A stretch of 64,000 bases of DNA from Lycium barbarum (Eukaryota; Streptophyta; Magnoliopsida; Solanales; Solanaceae). Below, piece after piece: positions 8,627 through 19,660 of this stretch (the stretch's first letter is position 1; every line of letters starts with the position of its first letter). Position numbers and translations under genes: made by a program. The notes beneath the pieces are model-generated. The model worked only from the letters and a program-made list of their open reading frames with translations, did not search any database and was not told where the DNA came from. The DNA lies in assembly GCF_019175385.1 (NCBI RefSeq), contig NC_083337.1, positions 46,042,938-46,106,937 of the forward strand. Direction: 5' to 3'.

Positions 8627-11600
8627 TGTTACATCCCGTATTTTCGTACGTCGGAAAGCGTGCGAGTTAAATGACACTAGTAACGAAAACGTGGTTATCT
8701 TCCCAAGCTTATTGGTGGTTGTAGTTATGGTACAGACGTGTTATAAATATTTGAAGTTAAACGAATCTAAGAAAATAAGTTTTGTCGAGGCTTGAAATTT
8801 ATTTGATGAAATACAGTCCAAGCTATAATACCCCGTATTTTTGGACTAGGAAAGTTAATCATCCAATATGAGCAAAGTTACTCGAGCCCGGAGAATCCAA
8901 TCATATTCAAGGATGAAAATCGAGAGCTCGGTGTACAAAGAGTTTGAGGTCCCGAAATAATTTAGGTCTTAACAAGTGTGACCACGGTGATTGAGAATAA
9001 TATTTTGTGTGTACCAAAAGGGGGCATGGACTAGTTCTATGTCACATAATCATGATAATGAGTATATGAAGTGTATTAAAAATGATTGCTATTTAAGTTA
9101 ATTGAGATCAAGAAATTAATTATACGGGTATTTGATTAAATATTAGAATAAAGTGGGACAGTAGAAATTAATAATGGTACTAATTATGATTAAATGGATA
9201 AGTGTGGATGGTTGGCTGCCACATGGCGTTAATGGGGTGAAAAGGGGTTATTAAGTGGATATGTATAAGTCAAGAACATAGTTTTTGTTGATGGATACGT
9301 GTAAAGGAAAAATAAGTCATTACACTACACTTTAATATTCATCCTTACCAAACAAATTACAATGAATCCAAAACACAAATGTATGACACCATTTTTGGTA
9401 GCCAACGCCCAAGAACATAAAATGTGCACAAAGAATAGGTAATTTTAGTAGTTGATTTTTCGGATATGGAAGCTGTTATATCCCGTATTTTTGTACATTG
9501 GAATATTTTTAAGCGAATCGGCATAATTTAAGGACGGGATTATTTTGGGATATGGAATAGGGACTTTTAATTCTCAATTTTAATTAGTGCACGAGTGTTT
9601 ATAAGTTTCAATTAGTATGAAAATATTAATGGAGATTAGGAATTAATTAATATGATTAGATTATTAAGTGGTAAATATTTAAGTGAGTTGGGAGGCAAAT
9701 GAATAAACGTGAGAAATTTTAGGGGCATAATTTCCAGATGTGGACCCAATATGGATTGGTTACATTTTCAGATTTAGTGTACAAGCTAAATGTTTGGCAT
9801 GTGTATTATTTTGTGCACATGGAAAGGCCAAGTGTACAGGTGGTATATAACGTGTCTCTCTAGAGTGCAATTAGCCCAATTAGGCAAACCATTTGTTACT
9901 TAGGAGAAAACTAATATTGAAAGAACTAAGAACATTTTCCAGCAACTTTATTTTATTTTTCTGTTTGGGGCAGCAACGTTCTATCAACCTTTATACCCTT
10001 AGAGAAGTGCAAAACATTGCTATCAACTCTTATAATCCTTGAATAAATCTCTTAGTAGCAGCTGCTCATGGATGTAGTGCATTTGGAGCTCTTAGTAACT
10101 TCATCCTTTATAAAGAAAAGTTGTAATTTCCAGCAATACTTTTAAGAGGTCAAGCTTGCTAGTAAGGCTTTCCTTCCAATTATTGAGGTAAGATTTCATT
10201 CCTCCTACATGTTCTTGAGATTGTTTGGTCTTTATACAACTTGATGGATGTTGAAATTTTGAAGGAAGAGCTTAAGTCATGCTAGAACTTGTATTGATCT
10301 TATGGCATGTTTTAAAACTTGTGATATTAGATGATGTTGTTGTCGTGTATTGATATGCCTTAAGAATTTGGAAGAAGGAAGTGTATAAGTTAGTATACAA
10401 AGCGTATATTGGGCTATCTTGGTGTATATTCTTTGGTATTGATGTTTGAGTTCAAAAAGGATTAAAGGAGATTGTAATTGTTGTTGTTGTTTATTATCAT
10501 GTGGACTAATTTAGAGAGTTGTTGTGGATGGAATTTTCGGAATATAACTCATGAATATTGTTGTTGTTGTTGTTGTTGACGACATTGTATATATATTGTG
10601 AGTTGTTTGGGAGTTGGATTGGAGTACGAATTATAGGGGAAATGCTGCCCAAATTTCGTTAAGTTCCATTCATATACGAATTAGATTGTAAGCAGTGTAA
10701 ATGGTCTAATCGTGATATTATCATCTTGATTGTAGACCTATAGACTTGAGGAGTAGACGTTGGACGATTAGATAGATTTCCAGGTATGTAAAGTTGTCCC
10801 TTCTTTCTTTTGGCATGTCCTAGACGTAAGTGATGAATGACATGAGCTTTGGGGTAATTCCATTCATAAGTTCCGAATATGATTCATGATTCTTATTCAC
10901 TTCTTGAAGTTAGAGCTTTTAAAGTAGTTAAGCCACTGCCCTCGAGCTTTCTATACGTTGTATAGTATAATCGTATGTATAAGTCTTTATTCCTAAAGGC
11001 TCTATAATGACTAATGTCCTTAACTTTCATAAGCTGTCTCGTATTGATTTGATACCTGTCTATGATCCCTGAGACGTTATTTATTATAGTTCATAATGAT
11101 ATTCAAAGCGCCACTAGGATGGCTAATGTTCTTGATTTCTAGAAACTATTTTATTATGTCTTGATACGTGTATATAATCCTCGAGGTTCTATTTTTATAT
11201 AATCCACAGCGACATTCGAAAGGTATTTGATATGACTATTGTCTTGGTTTTCAAATGATGATTCGTTTTGATTATTCTATTGAGTCTCAGATATGATTTA
11301 ATTTGCATATGGTTTCTCACTACTCTGCTCGTGCATGCCTCAATACATCTTTCACTGAGTCCCGGGCCAGGACATGTTTTCCTGCACAGATCCACTGCAT
11401 TATTCACCGAGTCCCTCACTAGAGGGCCGGGACACGTTATATATATGTATATGATGATATGATGATATGGGGATGGCGGCCAGGATGGTACATGATGATC
11501 TTATTCACCGAGTCCCTCACTAGAGGGCCGGGACACGTTATATATATATACATGATGATGATATGATTTTATTTACCGAGTCCCTCACTAGAGAGCCGGG

Positions 11601-12318
11601 ACACGTTATACATATGCATACGAACAGGATGATTCTCTAATGGTGACATTAAGTTTCATAACGAGTTAAGTCTGATATTGACACCATGATTTATGATTCA
11701 AAGGTAAGCCTTGTGGTTTTCTGGTTATTGTACTGGTTTTCTGTACTCCTCACTTCAGAATGATCCTATTTATTGTATTTATGCTTTAAATGCTCAGTAC
11801 ATATTCAGTACTGACCCCCTTTCTTCGGGGGGCTGCGTTCATGCCCGCAGGTACAGATGCTCACGTTGGTAACCCGCTAGCTTAGGTGTCCTATTCAGCT
11901 ATCTTGGAGAGCTCCCTTGTTCCGGAGCCTAGATTTTGGTACAGAATCTCTTGGTGGTGTATATGTATTTTATCCAGGGGTACGGCGGGGCCCTGTCCCG
12001 TCATATGATACTGTTGTTACTCTTAGAGGTCTGCAGACATATATGTGGGTTGTGTACAGGTTTGATCAGCTGTGTCTTTGTTTATGGGTTCTATTCAGCT
12101 GTGTCTATACGATGTGCTGTGGTATGATATTCGTCTATAGTGGCAGCCTTGTCGGTTTGCATGTGATATTGATATGTGATGGCAGCCTTGTCGGCTTGCG
12201 GATGTTATTTCGATATGATTGATTGAGGACCTATAGTATCAGTCCGGTTATGTTTGACAGGTACATGTGGGTGTCCAGCTCGGGCACTAGTCATGACCCA
12301 CGGGGCTGGGTCGTGACA
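8627..12318 (+). repeat. 3' LTR of element A, possibly composite
   Basis: Starts TGTTACATCCCG after the PPT and ends GTCGTGACA at 12318. A second full LTR-type start, TGTTATATCCCG, lies at 9476, and a related 'taataccccgtatttttgg' occurs near 8838, so the 5' 850 bp may be a separate truncated LTR. The 3' half holds three or four tandem units with 'gagtccctcactagagggcc' (about 11375-11610), then the conserved hairpin block with 'ccccctttcttcgggggg' (about 11780-11865), then GCCTTGTCGGCTTG repeats. A GTT microsatellite is at about 10555-10580. No coding sequence is apparent. Confidence 0.75.
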
Positions 12319-13773
12319 GTGTCGAACCCGGATCTATCAATGCATATACATTATGTGAAAATACGGATAATATACATGTAACCACATTCGGGAGGACTCA
12401 AAATCCTGTCGTCCGGCTAAAGCATAGATACGGGGCTGGCTATAACCTGAACTAGACGCTCCCCCTCTGCCTCTACCTCGACCTGTTAGAATATGGGGAG
12501 TCTGCCCGACCGGGCGCACTTAGGAAGAACCAGACGTTGATCCTGTGGGCTGAACCCCACCTCTACCGTACCTCAAGGGACAATCACGCATCACGGGCCC
12601 AGTCTGTCTCCAAACATAACAAGCATTTGTACCCTGGCGACATGGCCCCGAATATATCTTCCTGCAGTGACTACATCGTTGGGCTGGTGGTTTCCTCTAG
12701 CTATAATCACCCCCAAACTGGGAACCTGAAGGTCTCGAGCTCAGACCCTGCCCTGAATGAATGGAGCGATCAAATCTCCTACCTGAAAATCGCGGGGGTG
12801 CACTAGTCTTCGACTGGCCTGAGTGTCTAGAATATTACTGTCTCGATCCCCCTCTATAGTCGCTACCAGTGCCCGTAGATCTGGCCCTCTTACTTTTCCC
12901 TCTATCAATATCACGCTCACCCCTTTGCGGATGTTGCTGCTATTCTAAGTTCTAGGCATGGGCCTGAATGCGGGAAATATCTATCCCATCTTGCAATGAA
13001 GCCGTTAAACAATCTTTAAATAAATCTAGCCCTAGGACACTTACAAATCGGTGCACTCTATCTCCCAATTCGACAACCATAGTCGGAGCATATCTAGCGA
13101 ATGAATTAAACTGAAGGCTATACTCCCGGGCACTCATATTTCCTTGTTTCAAATTTAAGAATCAATCCGCTCTAGCTCGACGGACCTCGGGTGGCAAATA
13201 GTGGCGGATGAAGGCATCTACAAATTATTGCCAAACTGGAGGCGCATTCTCTTTCCTTGAGGATATCAAATTATTATACCATAAAACCGCCACATCCCAG
13301 AGTCTATAAGATGCCAACTCCACATATTCAGTTTCGGAGGCATGAATAATCATCAATGTTCTCAACATTTCATCAATAAAACCTTGCGGGTCTTCATCTG
13401 GCTTTGACCAAAAAAATTTCGAAGGATTCAAACTCATGAAATCACGGGCTCTAGTACAAACTGCCCTGTAACTTGAACCTGTAGCCTACTGCTGTACCTG
13501 GACGGAAACTAACTGCGTCAATAAATGGACAGCCTCGGTCATTTTTTGACCCTAAGTAACCGGGGGAGGAACTGGAGGCATAGGAGCTGGAGCTGAAGCC
13601 CCCACTTTTTCTTGTATAATAGGCGGAGTAGAAGAGGTATTAGATGGAGCCTCATTATGTGATCCATCCTCTTCTACATTCCTTGGCAGCTCCCTTTCTA
13701 CCCGTCTTTCTATCGTAGTCTTTCCCTTCTGGGAGGCTGTAGCTTTGCTCTTTGGCGGCATCTCTGAAATCAT
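12319..13773 (-). pseudogene. gag-2 with start of protease, degenerate
   Basis: The start codon is at 13771-13773 (MISEMPPKSKATASQKG). A Pro-rich N-terminus is followed by a capsid-like retrotrans_gag domain (frames at 13225-13437 and 12952-13152), an Arg-rich basic region, then a zinc-knuckle relic near 12590-12640 in which the second Cys and the His are lost. The reading reaches the first part of the protease (an ALIDPGS-type active site) near 12330 and is cut at 12318/12319 by element A. Continuity resumes at 4601. Several stops and frameshifts make it non-functional. Confidence 0.85.
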
Positions 13774-13969
13774 AACACACTTATTAGGGAGGAGAAAATC
13801 TTATAACACGGCTCTATCGCACGATCTCATAATAAGAAGAATGGTTATTTTTCCTAAATGCCCTGTAGCCTCTTGTTTATTAGTGTGGCGCGCAACACAC
13901 CATAAACAAGACTCTACAAGACACAACTCGTAGACACTTCCTAGGACTGAACTTCTCTGATACCACTTT
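13774..13969 (-). promoter_or_regulatory. 5' leader: PBS and GCGCGC stem-loop for gag-2
   Basis: The PBS is at 13954-13965, with one base changed from TGGTATCAGAGC (G to A near its 3' end). The stem-loop is at 13865-13917 and has the same 10-bp stem, GTGTG/CACAC upper stem and GCGCGC loop as at 2126-2178. The leader ends at the gag start, 13773. Confidence 0.7.
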
Positions 13970-16481
13970 TGTCACCACCCTACTAGGGCGATGACGGGTA
14001 CCCGGGGCTAAACACCGAGCACCACTCATTCTATTACTCGTTATGCATACAGTCATATTTCTTTTACTCATAATCGTAGGAAAACCATTTTCATTTGAAA
14101 CATATTTTACCTTTATATACATAAGCCCTTCGGCTATCAAAATAACACATATATACAATGGGAAACCGTGAGACCATACTACCCACACATGTGTATCTAC
14201 GAGCCTCTACTAGAGTACTAGACATATGGATGGGATAAGACCCCGTCACGCCCAAAACATATATACACAAAAGAATAAATCAATGGCAACTCCGAAACAA
14301 TGGAGTGCTCTTAAGGCCTGCTAATAGCTCCTACCAATCTGGATCACCTCCCTGTCTATCTGTGGGCATGAATACAGTGTCCAAAGAAAAAGGACGTCAG
14401 TACGAACATTGTACTGAGTATGTAAGGCATGAATGAAATGAACATAATAGAGAAATCATAAGACATAAGGTGAAGAATAGATATAACTTGCTTGACTTTT
14501 AAGAGTGTGAGCATTTTAATCATATCACATATATCATGAAATCACATATATCATCATATCACGTTTATCATATCACATACAACCTCATCGTTAACCCGCG
14601 TCCGGGTAATCATCATACGCGACCCAATAGTGGTGTCATGCCCGGCCATCTAGGCTCGGTGTAATCATAAGCAGCCCGCCTTAGCGGTGACATGCCCGGC
14701 CATCTAGGCACGGTGGAATCATATACAGCCTGCCTTCGCGGTGACATGCCTGGCCATTTAGGCACGGTGTAATCATATCATCATAAACTTATCATCATCA
14801 TACATTTGTCATAGAACATGCATTAGAGCTTAAAGACCATCTATACTATATCGGGGTGACGTAAGGTTGGGAACCCCCAATTACATTATGGAGTGATCAT
14901 AAGCATCATATCTCACCCTGAAGGAGACTAACATTATAAGGTGAGTGTACATAAGGAACAACATCAATGGGACCATACTTAGGATCATTAACCTCATGGA
15001 CATCTTATCTTACTTTATGATTCTTTATACTTAAACTCACCATCATCATTATCATGCTCGTGGTTTATCTCTTTTCTTTATGTCAAACTTATATAGCTCA
15101 TTATAGTCATAGACTCATCATTTCCGTTACATAGGAAAGTCATGGAAAAATAGGAACATTCATGCCATAGGAGTCATGCCTTAGAAGGAAAGGACTAGCC
15201 TTACATACCTTTTCATTTAGCTATTCTATAGCTTGATCGTTCTCCTTCAATGCTCACGTTTCTACCTTCAAGAGAGTTCGTATTAACGTTAGCTAATCAA
15301 TCACATGAACATGTTTAACCAAAGCTAGAGAAAATTGGGTAGCATTTCCTTTGTTTATACAACTTTCCCCATATCATATATCAAGTCCCAAACATCTATA
15401 ATAACACTCACAATATTATACCCAACAATCTTCATTCACTCTACATTATCCACATTTCAAAATTTCACTTCAATTCCTCCATAATCATGGTCATAGTTCA
15501 CCTTTACATTTACTCACATATAATGATTATCCCATGTCCTTAATATCATTTATAACATAATCATAATTACAACATATCAAGAATCATGACTCATTCCATG
15601 TTACTACTCAAAATCTCAGCATTCTCATCTCTGTAACCCATTTTCTATCTCCTTTCATAATCTAAGTCTTTTGATCTCTCAACATCTTAAACAACATGGA
15701 ATGATCATAAAACTTAGCTTAGATAGTGTAGGAATGAGCTTTGAGTGGAAATACTTCACTTGAGCCAAAATCCTAATTCACTTCCCATGGAATTTCTTGA
15801 CTTGGATGAACTCCAATGAGTTTCTTACACCTGGTTTTCTTGGTTTGATGTAGTTGATCATAAATTGCTCTTGGGTTCTTGTGGAAGAAGTGTGGAGAGA
15901 TTTCAAGAGAGTTCTTGAAGTGTTGGGTGAAAAATGAAATAAATGGAATGAGGTTGTCCCTTATATTAATTTTAGAAGCTGGCCCGACTCAAATCTACGG
16001 ACCAACATACAGTCTGTATCTTTTATATGGACCGTATCTCTAGCCGTATCTTTGGTCCAGTGGAAGTCCCATTCTGGACAGGACATACGGCCTAACATAC
16101 GACCAGTATGTTTTATACGGCCAGTATGTTGGGCCGTATAATGCCTAGCTTTTCCAAACTCTTTCTCGTCGACTCGTTTGATCTCCAATCGTTACGGAAC
16201 CTTCTTAACACTTTTTTAACACCTCATTAACAATTTAAGGGAAATTATAACTCTTCTTCAAGACATGATTAAGTCATCATTAATTCGGTACTCGTAAATC
16301 TTATCCGACACATAACGTATACCTTGTTTTTCTTGGAAACTTTCTTCTCTTACCTCGAATGTCTTTGAAATCTCAGTTAGGATCATCAAATGCTATTTCT
16401 TACTTAATGAAACATCGCACACTTCGGCCCTTCGTTAGTCTATCCGCTATGCGTCAACGGGAAATTTTCCGAGGTGTAACA
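13970..16481 (-). repeat. LTR-2, full-length Ty3/Gypsy LTR shared by two internal regions
   Basis: About 2.5 kb, read from TGTTACACCTCGG at 16481 to TGACA at 13970. A PBS and gag lie on its left and a PPT and pol on its right, so it acts both as the 3' LTR of the pol at 16519-19700 and as the 5' LTR of gag-2. Contents: the hairpin block around 14365-14440, tandem 'ggccatctaggctcggtg'-type repeats at 14635-14780, and an ACGG(A/T)CC palindrome cluster at about 15995-16145. Its last 480 bp are almost identical to those of LTR-3, unlike the rest. Confidence 0.88.
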
Positions 16482-16518
16482 TTTTTCCCCCCTTTTAGAA
16501 CATTCGTCCTCGAATGAT
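16482..16518 (-). promoter_or_regulatory. PPT and hairpin of the pol copy at 16519-19700
   Basis: On the minus strand, a CTAAAAGGGGGGAAAAA-type polypurine tract sits against the LTR-2 start, preceded by the CATTCG-AGGA-CGAATG hairpin (about 16499-16518). Just upstream, about 470 bp of the pol 3' end have been deleted. Confidence 0.75.
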
Positions 16519-17560
16519 TCAGGTTCTGAGGGTAAGTCCGATTCATAGGCTACCTGGCCCACCTTGCAGACATTCTTATAAGGTCCAATGTATCGATGAC
16601 TCAACTTTCCTTTCTTGCCAAACCTCATCACTCCTTTCATTGGCGACACCTTCAAGAATACCCTGTCATCAACTTGAAATTCTAAGTCTCGCCGGCGGTT
16701 GTCCGCGTATGATTTCTGGCTACATTGGGCAGTCAACAACCGATCTCGGATGACCTTGACCTTTTCCACTACCTGTTGAATCAACTCAAGGCCTATTAGT
16801 TATACTTCCCCTACTTCAAACCACCCAATTGGGGATCAACACGTCTTTCCATATAGAGCTTCATACGGAGCCATGCGGATACTGGAATGCTAGCTATTGT
16901 TGTATGCAAACTCGATTAGGGGTAAGTGGTCATCCCAACTACTGCCAAAATTTAGTACACATGTCCGTAGCATATCTTCCAAAGTCTAAATAGTACGTTC
17001 GGTTTGCCTATCAGTTTGAGGATGGAATGTCGTGCTAAGCTTTACTTGAGTACCCAAACCTTCTTGGAAAGTTTTCTAGAACTTAGCAGTAAATTGTGCT
17101 CCTCTATCTGTGATAATAGACATCGGGATACCGTAGAGTCGCACAACCTCTTTGAGATACAACCTTGCATAGTCTTCTGCTGAATATGTGGTTATGACAG
17201 GAAGAAAATGAGTTGCTTTCGTGAGTCTGTCCACGATCAACCATATGTAATCATATTTGCTTCGGGAACGAGGTAACCCCACAATAAAACCCATGTTGAT
17301 CACTTCCCATTTCCAGATTGGAATCTCCATCACTTGCAATAATCCTCCTGGCTTTTGATGTTCGATTTTCCCTTGTTGGCAATGTGGACATTGAGCTACA
17401 AATTCTGCTATGTCTTTCTTCATTCTATCCCACCAATACATCAACTTGAGATCATGATACATCTTCGTTGCACCTGGGTGAATAGAATACCGAGAATAAT
17501 GAGCTTCTTCTAGAATTTGATGACGTAATTCTGCAACATTTGGAACACATAACCTGCTTC
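16519..17560 (-). pseudogene. Integrase domain, pol copy B (degenerate)
   Basis: Minus-strand reading: the HHCC zinc-binding module is present ([12 protein letters not shown] and CPHC, near 17380-17480). The core shows Asp in IVDRLTK and Asp in ITDRGAQF, then a stop replacing the Trp of the KFW motif near 17075, and the Glu of the D35E triad near 17000. The C-terminal GPY/F module is readable at 16440-16784 (SHRYIGPYK). The chromodomain-like tail is absent because the sequence jumps to the PPT hairpin at about 16515. Nonsense and frameshift changes make it inactive. Confidence 0.85.
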
Positions 17561-18240
17561 GGTATCTAAGAACTCCATCTATAGAAGTTTCAAATGGAGA
17601 CTTCTTTTTTTTTCGTGAAATATGTCACTATAGTGGCTCAACGGCGGATCTTCATATTGACGCTTTTTTACCTCCATGTCCAAGGATGAAACAGTGGGAT
17701 TATTTACATCAATCCCTGTACTACCTGAATCAATTAGATGAATTCCAAGATTTGCTAGTTGGTGGAGCTCATGAATTAATTCTTTCTTCTTCGGAGGAAC
17801 CTTATATAGGTTGCCCACTGATCTGCCGCTAAGCGTATCAGCTACTACATTTGACTTCCCGGGGTGGTATAAAATACTCACATCATAATCTTTCACTAAT
17901 TCTAACCACCTCCTCTGCCGCAGATTTAACTCCTTTTGTTTGAAAATGTATTGAAGACTCTTGTGATATGTATAGATATCAACATGAACACCATACAAGT
18001 AATGTCTCCACATCTTTAATGCATGAATAACTGTAGCCGATTTGAGATCATGAGTTGGGTAGTTCTTTTCATGTTTCCGCGGCTATCTCGAAGCATAAGC
18101 TATGACTTTACCGTGCTACATCAATACACGTCCTAAATCAACGCCAGAAACATCACAATATACAACATAACCATCTGACCCTTTTGGGAGTGTCAAGACT
18201 GGGGTTGAAGGTAATCTGTCTTTCAACTTTTGGAAGCTGC
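17561..18240 (-). pseudogene. RNase H domain, pol copy B (degenerate)
   Basis: The frame at 17579-18013 shows [19 protein letters not shown] and the NVVADTLS box. The third catalytic Asp (IYTDHKS in relatives) is Tyr here. The first Asp (YCD motif) is readable near 18155 in another frame. The domain lies between RT and the integrase HHCC module, the usual Ty3/Gypsy order. Confidence 0.82.
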
Positions 18241-19175
18241 GTTCACCAGTATCATTCCATTGAAATTTAGCTGACTTCTGGGTTAGTTTGTCAATGGGAC
18301 TGAAATGGAGGAAAATCCTTCTACGAATCTTCTATAGTAGCTTGCCAATCCCAGAAAACTACAGACTTCTGTAGGCGTTGTAGGCCTTGGCCAAGTTTTC
18401 ACAGCTTCAATTTTCTGAGTATCCACTTAGATGCCATCATCTGAAATAACATGACCCAAAAATGTCACGTAATTCAGCCAAAACTCACATTTTGAAAATT
18501 TTGCATACAATTATCAAGTTAGAAGAATTCCAAAAACAATATGTAAATGGTCTGCATGTTCTGATTCGGTCTGAGAATATACCAGAATGTCGTCAATGAA
18601 CACTATCATAAATATGTCCAAGAGAGGCCTGAATACATTATTCATCAAATTCATGAATACTGTCGGGGCATTAGTTAACCCAAATGACATCACCCGGACT
18701 TCAAAATGGCATATCTCGTTCCGAAAGCTGTTTTGGGAATATCTTCTTCTTTAACTCTTACTTGGTGATAACCTGACCTTAGCTCTATCTTGGAAAACCA
18801 TTTGGCATCCTGTAATTGATCGAACAAATCATCAATCCTTGGAAGGGGATATTTATTCTTGATCGTTACCTTATTCAAGTACCTGTAATCAATGCACATT
18901 CGTAGGGAACTGTTTTGCTTTCATACAAATAAGACTGGTGCTCCCAAAGGTGATGAACTAGGTCTAATGAATCCTTTTTCAATAAAATCCTTCAACTATG
19001 CCTTTAGCTCTTTCAATTCTGCAGGAGCCATTCGGTAAGGAGGAAAAGAAATAGGCTTGGTGGCCGGCAACACATCAATGGCAAAATCAATCTCTCTTTC
19101 CGGAGGAAGGCCTGGAAGTTCATCTGGAAATACATCCGGAAACTCATTCAATAACGGAACAGATTGGAAAGTTGG
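18241..19175 (-). pseudogene. Reverse transcriptase domain, pol copy B (degenerate)
   Basis: The N-terminal part includes [20 protein letters not shown] (within 18996-19409). It ends in a stop after ELKA at about 18995. [20 protein letters not shown] and the FSKI(D/E) motif follow in 18690-18899, where the first catalytic Asp is Glu (FSKIEL). The FIDD box ([10 protein letters not shown]) is readable at about 18573-18617. At least three frame changes or stops interrupt it. Confidence 0.85.
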
Positions 19176-19660
19176 TGACTTTGTTTTATTGTCATGAACT
19201 CGCACTAAGTGATAAATATAGCCTTTTGCTATGATCTTTCTTGCCTTAAGGTAGGAAATAAACCTACCTCTTGGGGATGTTGTATTACCCTTCCATTCAA
19301 GCACAGGCTCTCCTGGAAATTTAAATCGAACTACTTTTATTCGGCAATCAACATTAGTATAACATGAGGCCAACCAATCCATGCCCATAATTAAATCAAA
19401 ATCTAGCATTTCTAGCTAAACTAAATCAATTGTAGTCCGGCGGTCAAATATCCAATTACATAATTTTTGTACCCTTGTCTAGCTATCACGGGGTTACTAA
19501 CCAGAGTAGATACCTCAAAAGGTTTAATTGGCTCGGGTTTCACCCCAATACAACCAGCGATATATGGAGTAATATAAGATAGTGTAGAACCCGGATCTAT
19601 CAATGCATAAACGTCATGGGAAAATACGGATAATATACATGTAACCACATCCGGGGAGGA
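19176..19660 (-). pseudogene. Aspartic protease domain, copy B
   Basis: The frame at 19421-19648 includes ALIDPGSTLSYITPYIAG. The active-site triplet is D-P-G rather than the usual D-(T/S)-G, and the same D-P-G occurs in element D and in block G. The C-terminal LDFDLIMGMDWLAS follows in another frame (18996-19409) after a frameshift near 19410. It is the uninterrupted counterpart of the site where element A inserted (near 19580). Confidence 0.8.

Larger units (their letters stand above)
4602..12318 (+). mobile_element. Element A: plus-strand non-autonomous LTR retrotransposon (LARD-like) with an inverted left LTR end
   Basis: The insertion sits in the protease sequence: the left flank ends GATAGTGTA and the right flank begins GTGTCGAACCC, while the uninterrupted relative at 19580 reads GTGTAGAACCC. 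This implies a 5-bp target duplication, GTGTA/GTGTC, with one substitution. Inside are a minus-oriented LTR end (4602-about 5000), a plus LTR end, a PBS (5409), a leader hairpin, about 3 kb of non-coding A-rich sequence, a PPT (8613-8626) and a plus 3' LTR ending at 12318. No gag or pol is recognisable. The leader, PBS and PPT resemble the autonomous copies, so mobilisation in trans is plausible. Confidence 0.75.

Noticed and set aside
11375..11610. Regularly spaced repeats resembling a CRISPR array
   Set aside because: This is eukaryotic LTR sequence. The units are few, imperfect and lack unique spacers, and the same units occur in other LTRs.
15961..16188. A 75-aa minus-strand frame (MEIKRVDEKEFGKARHYT...) repeated almost unchanged at 23217-23444 and partly at 54601-54810
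   Set aside because: It lies across the palindrome cluster of the LTR. Conservation follows LTR homology and gene conversion, and the third copy changes length without respecting codons.
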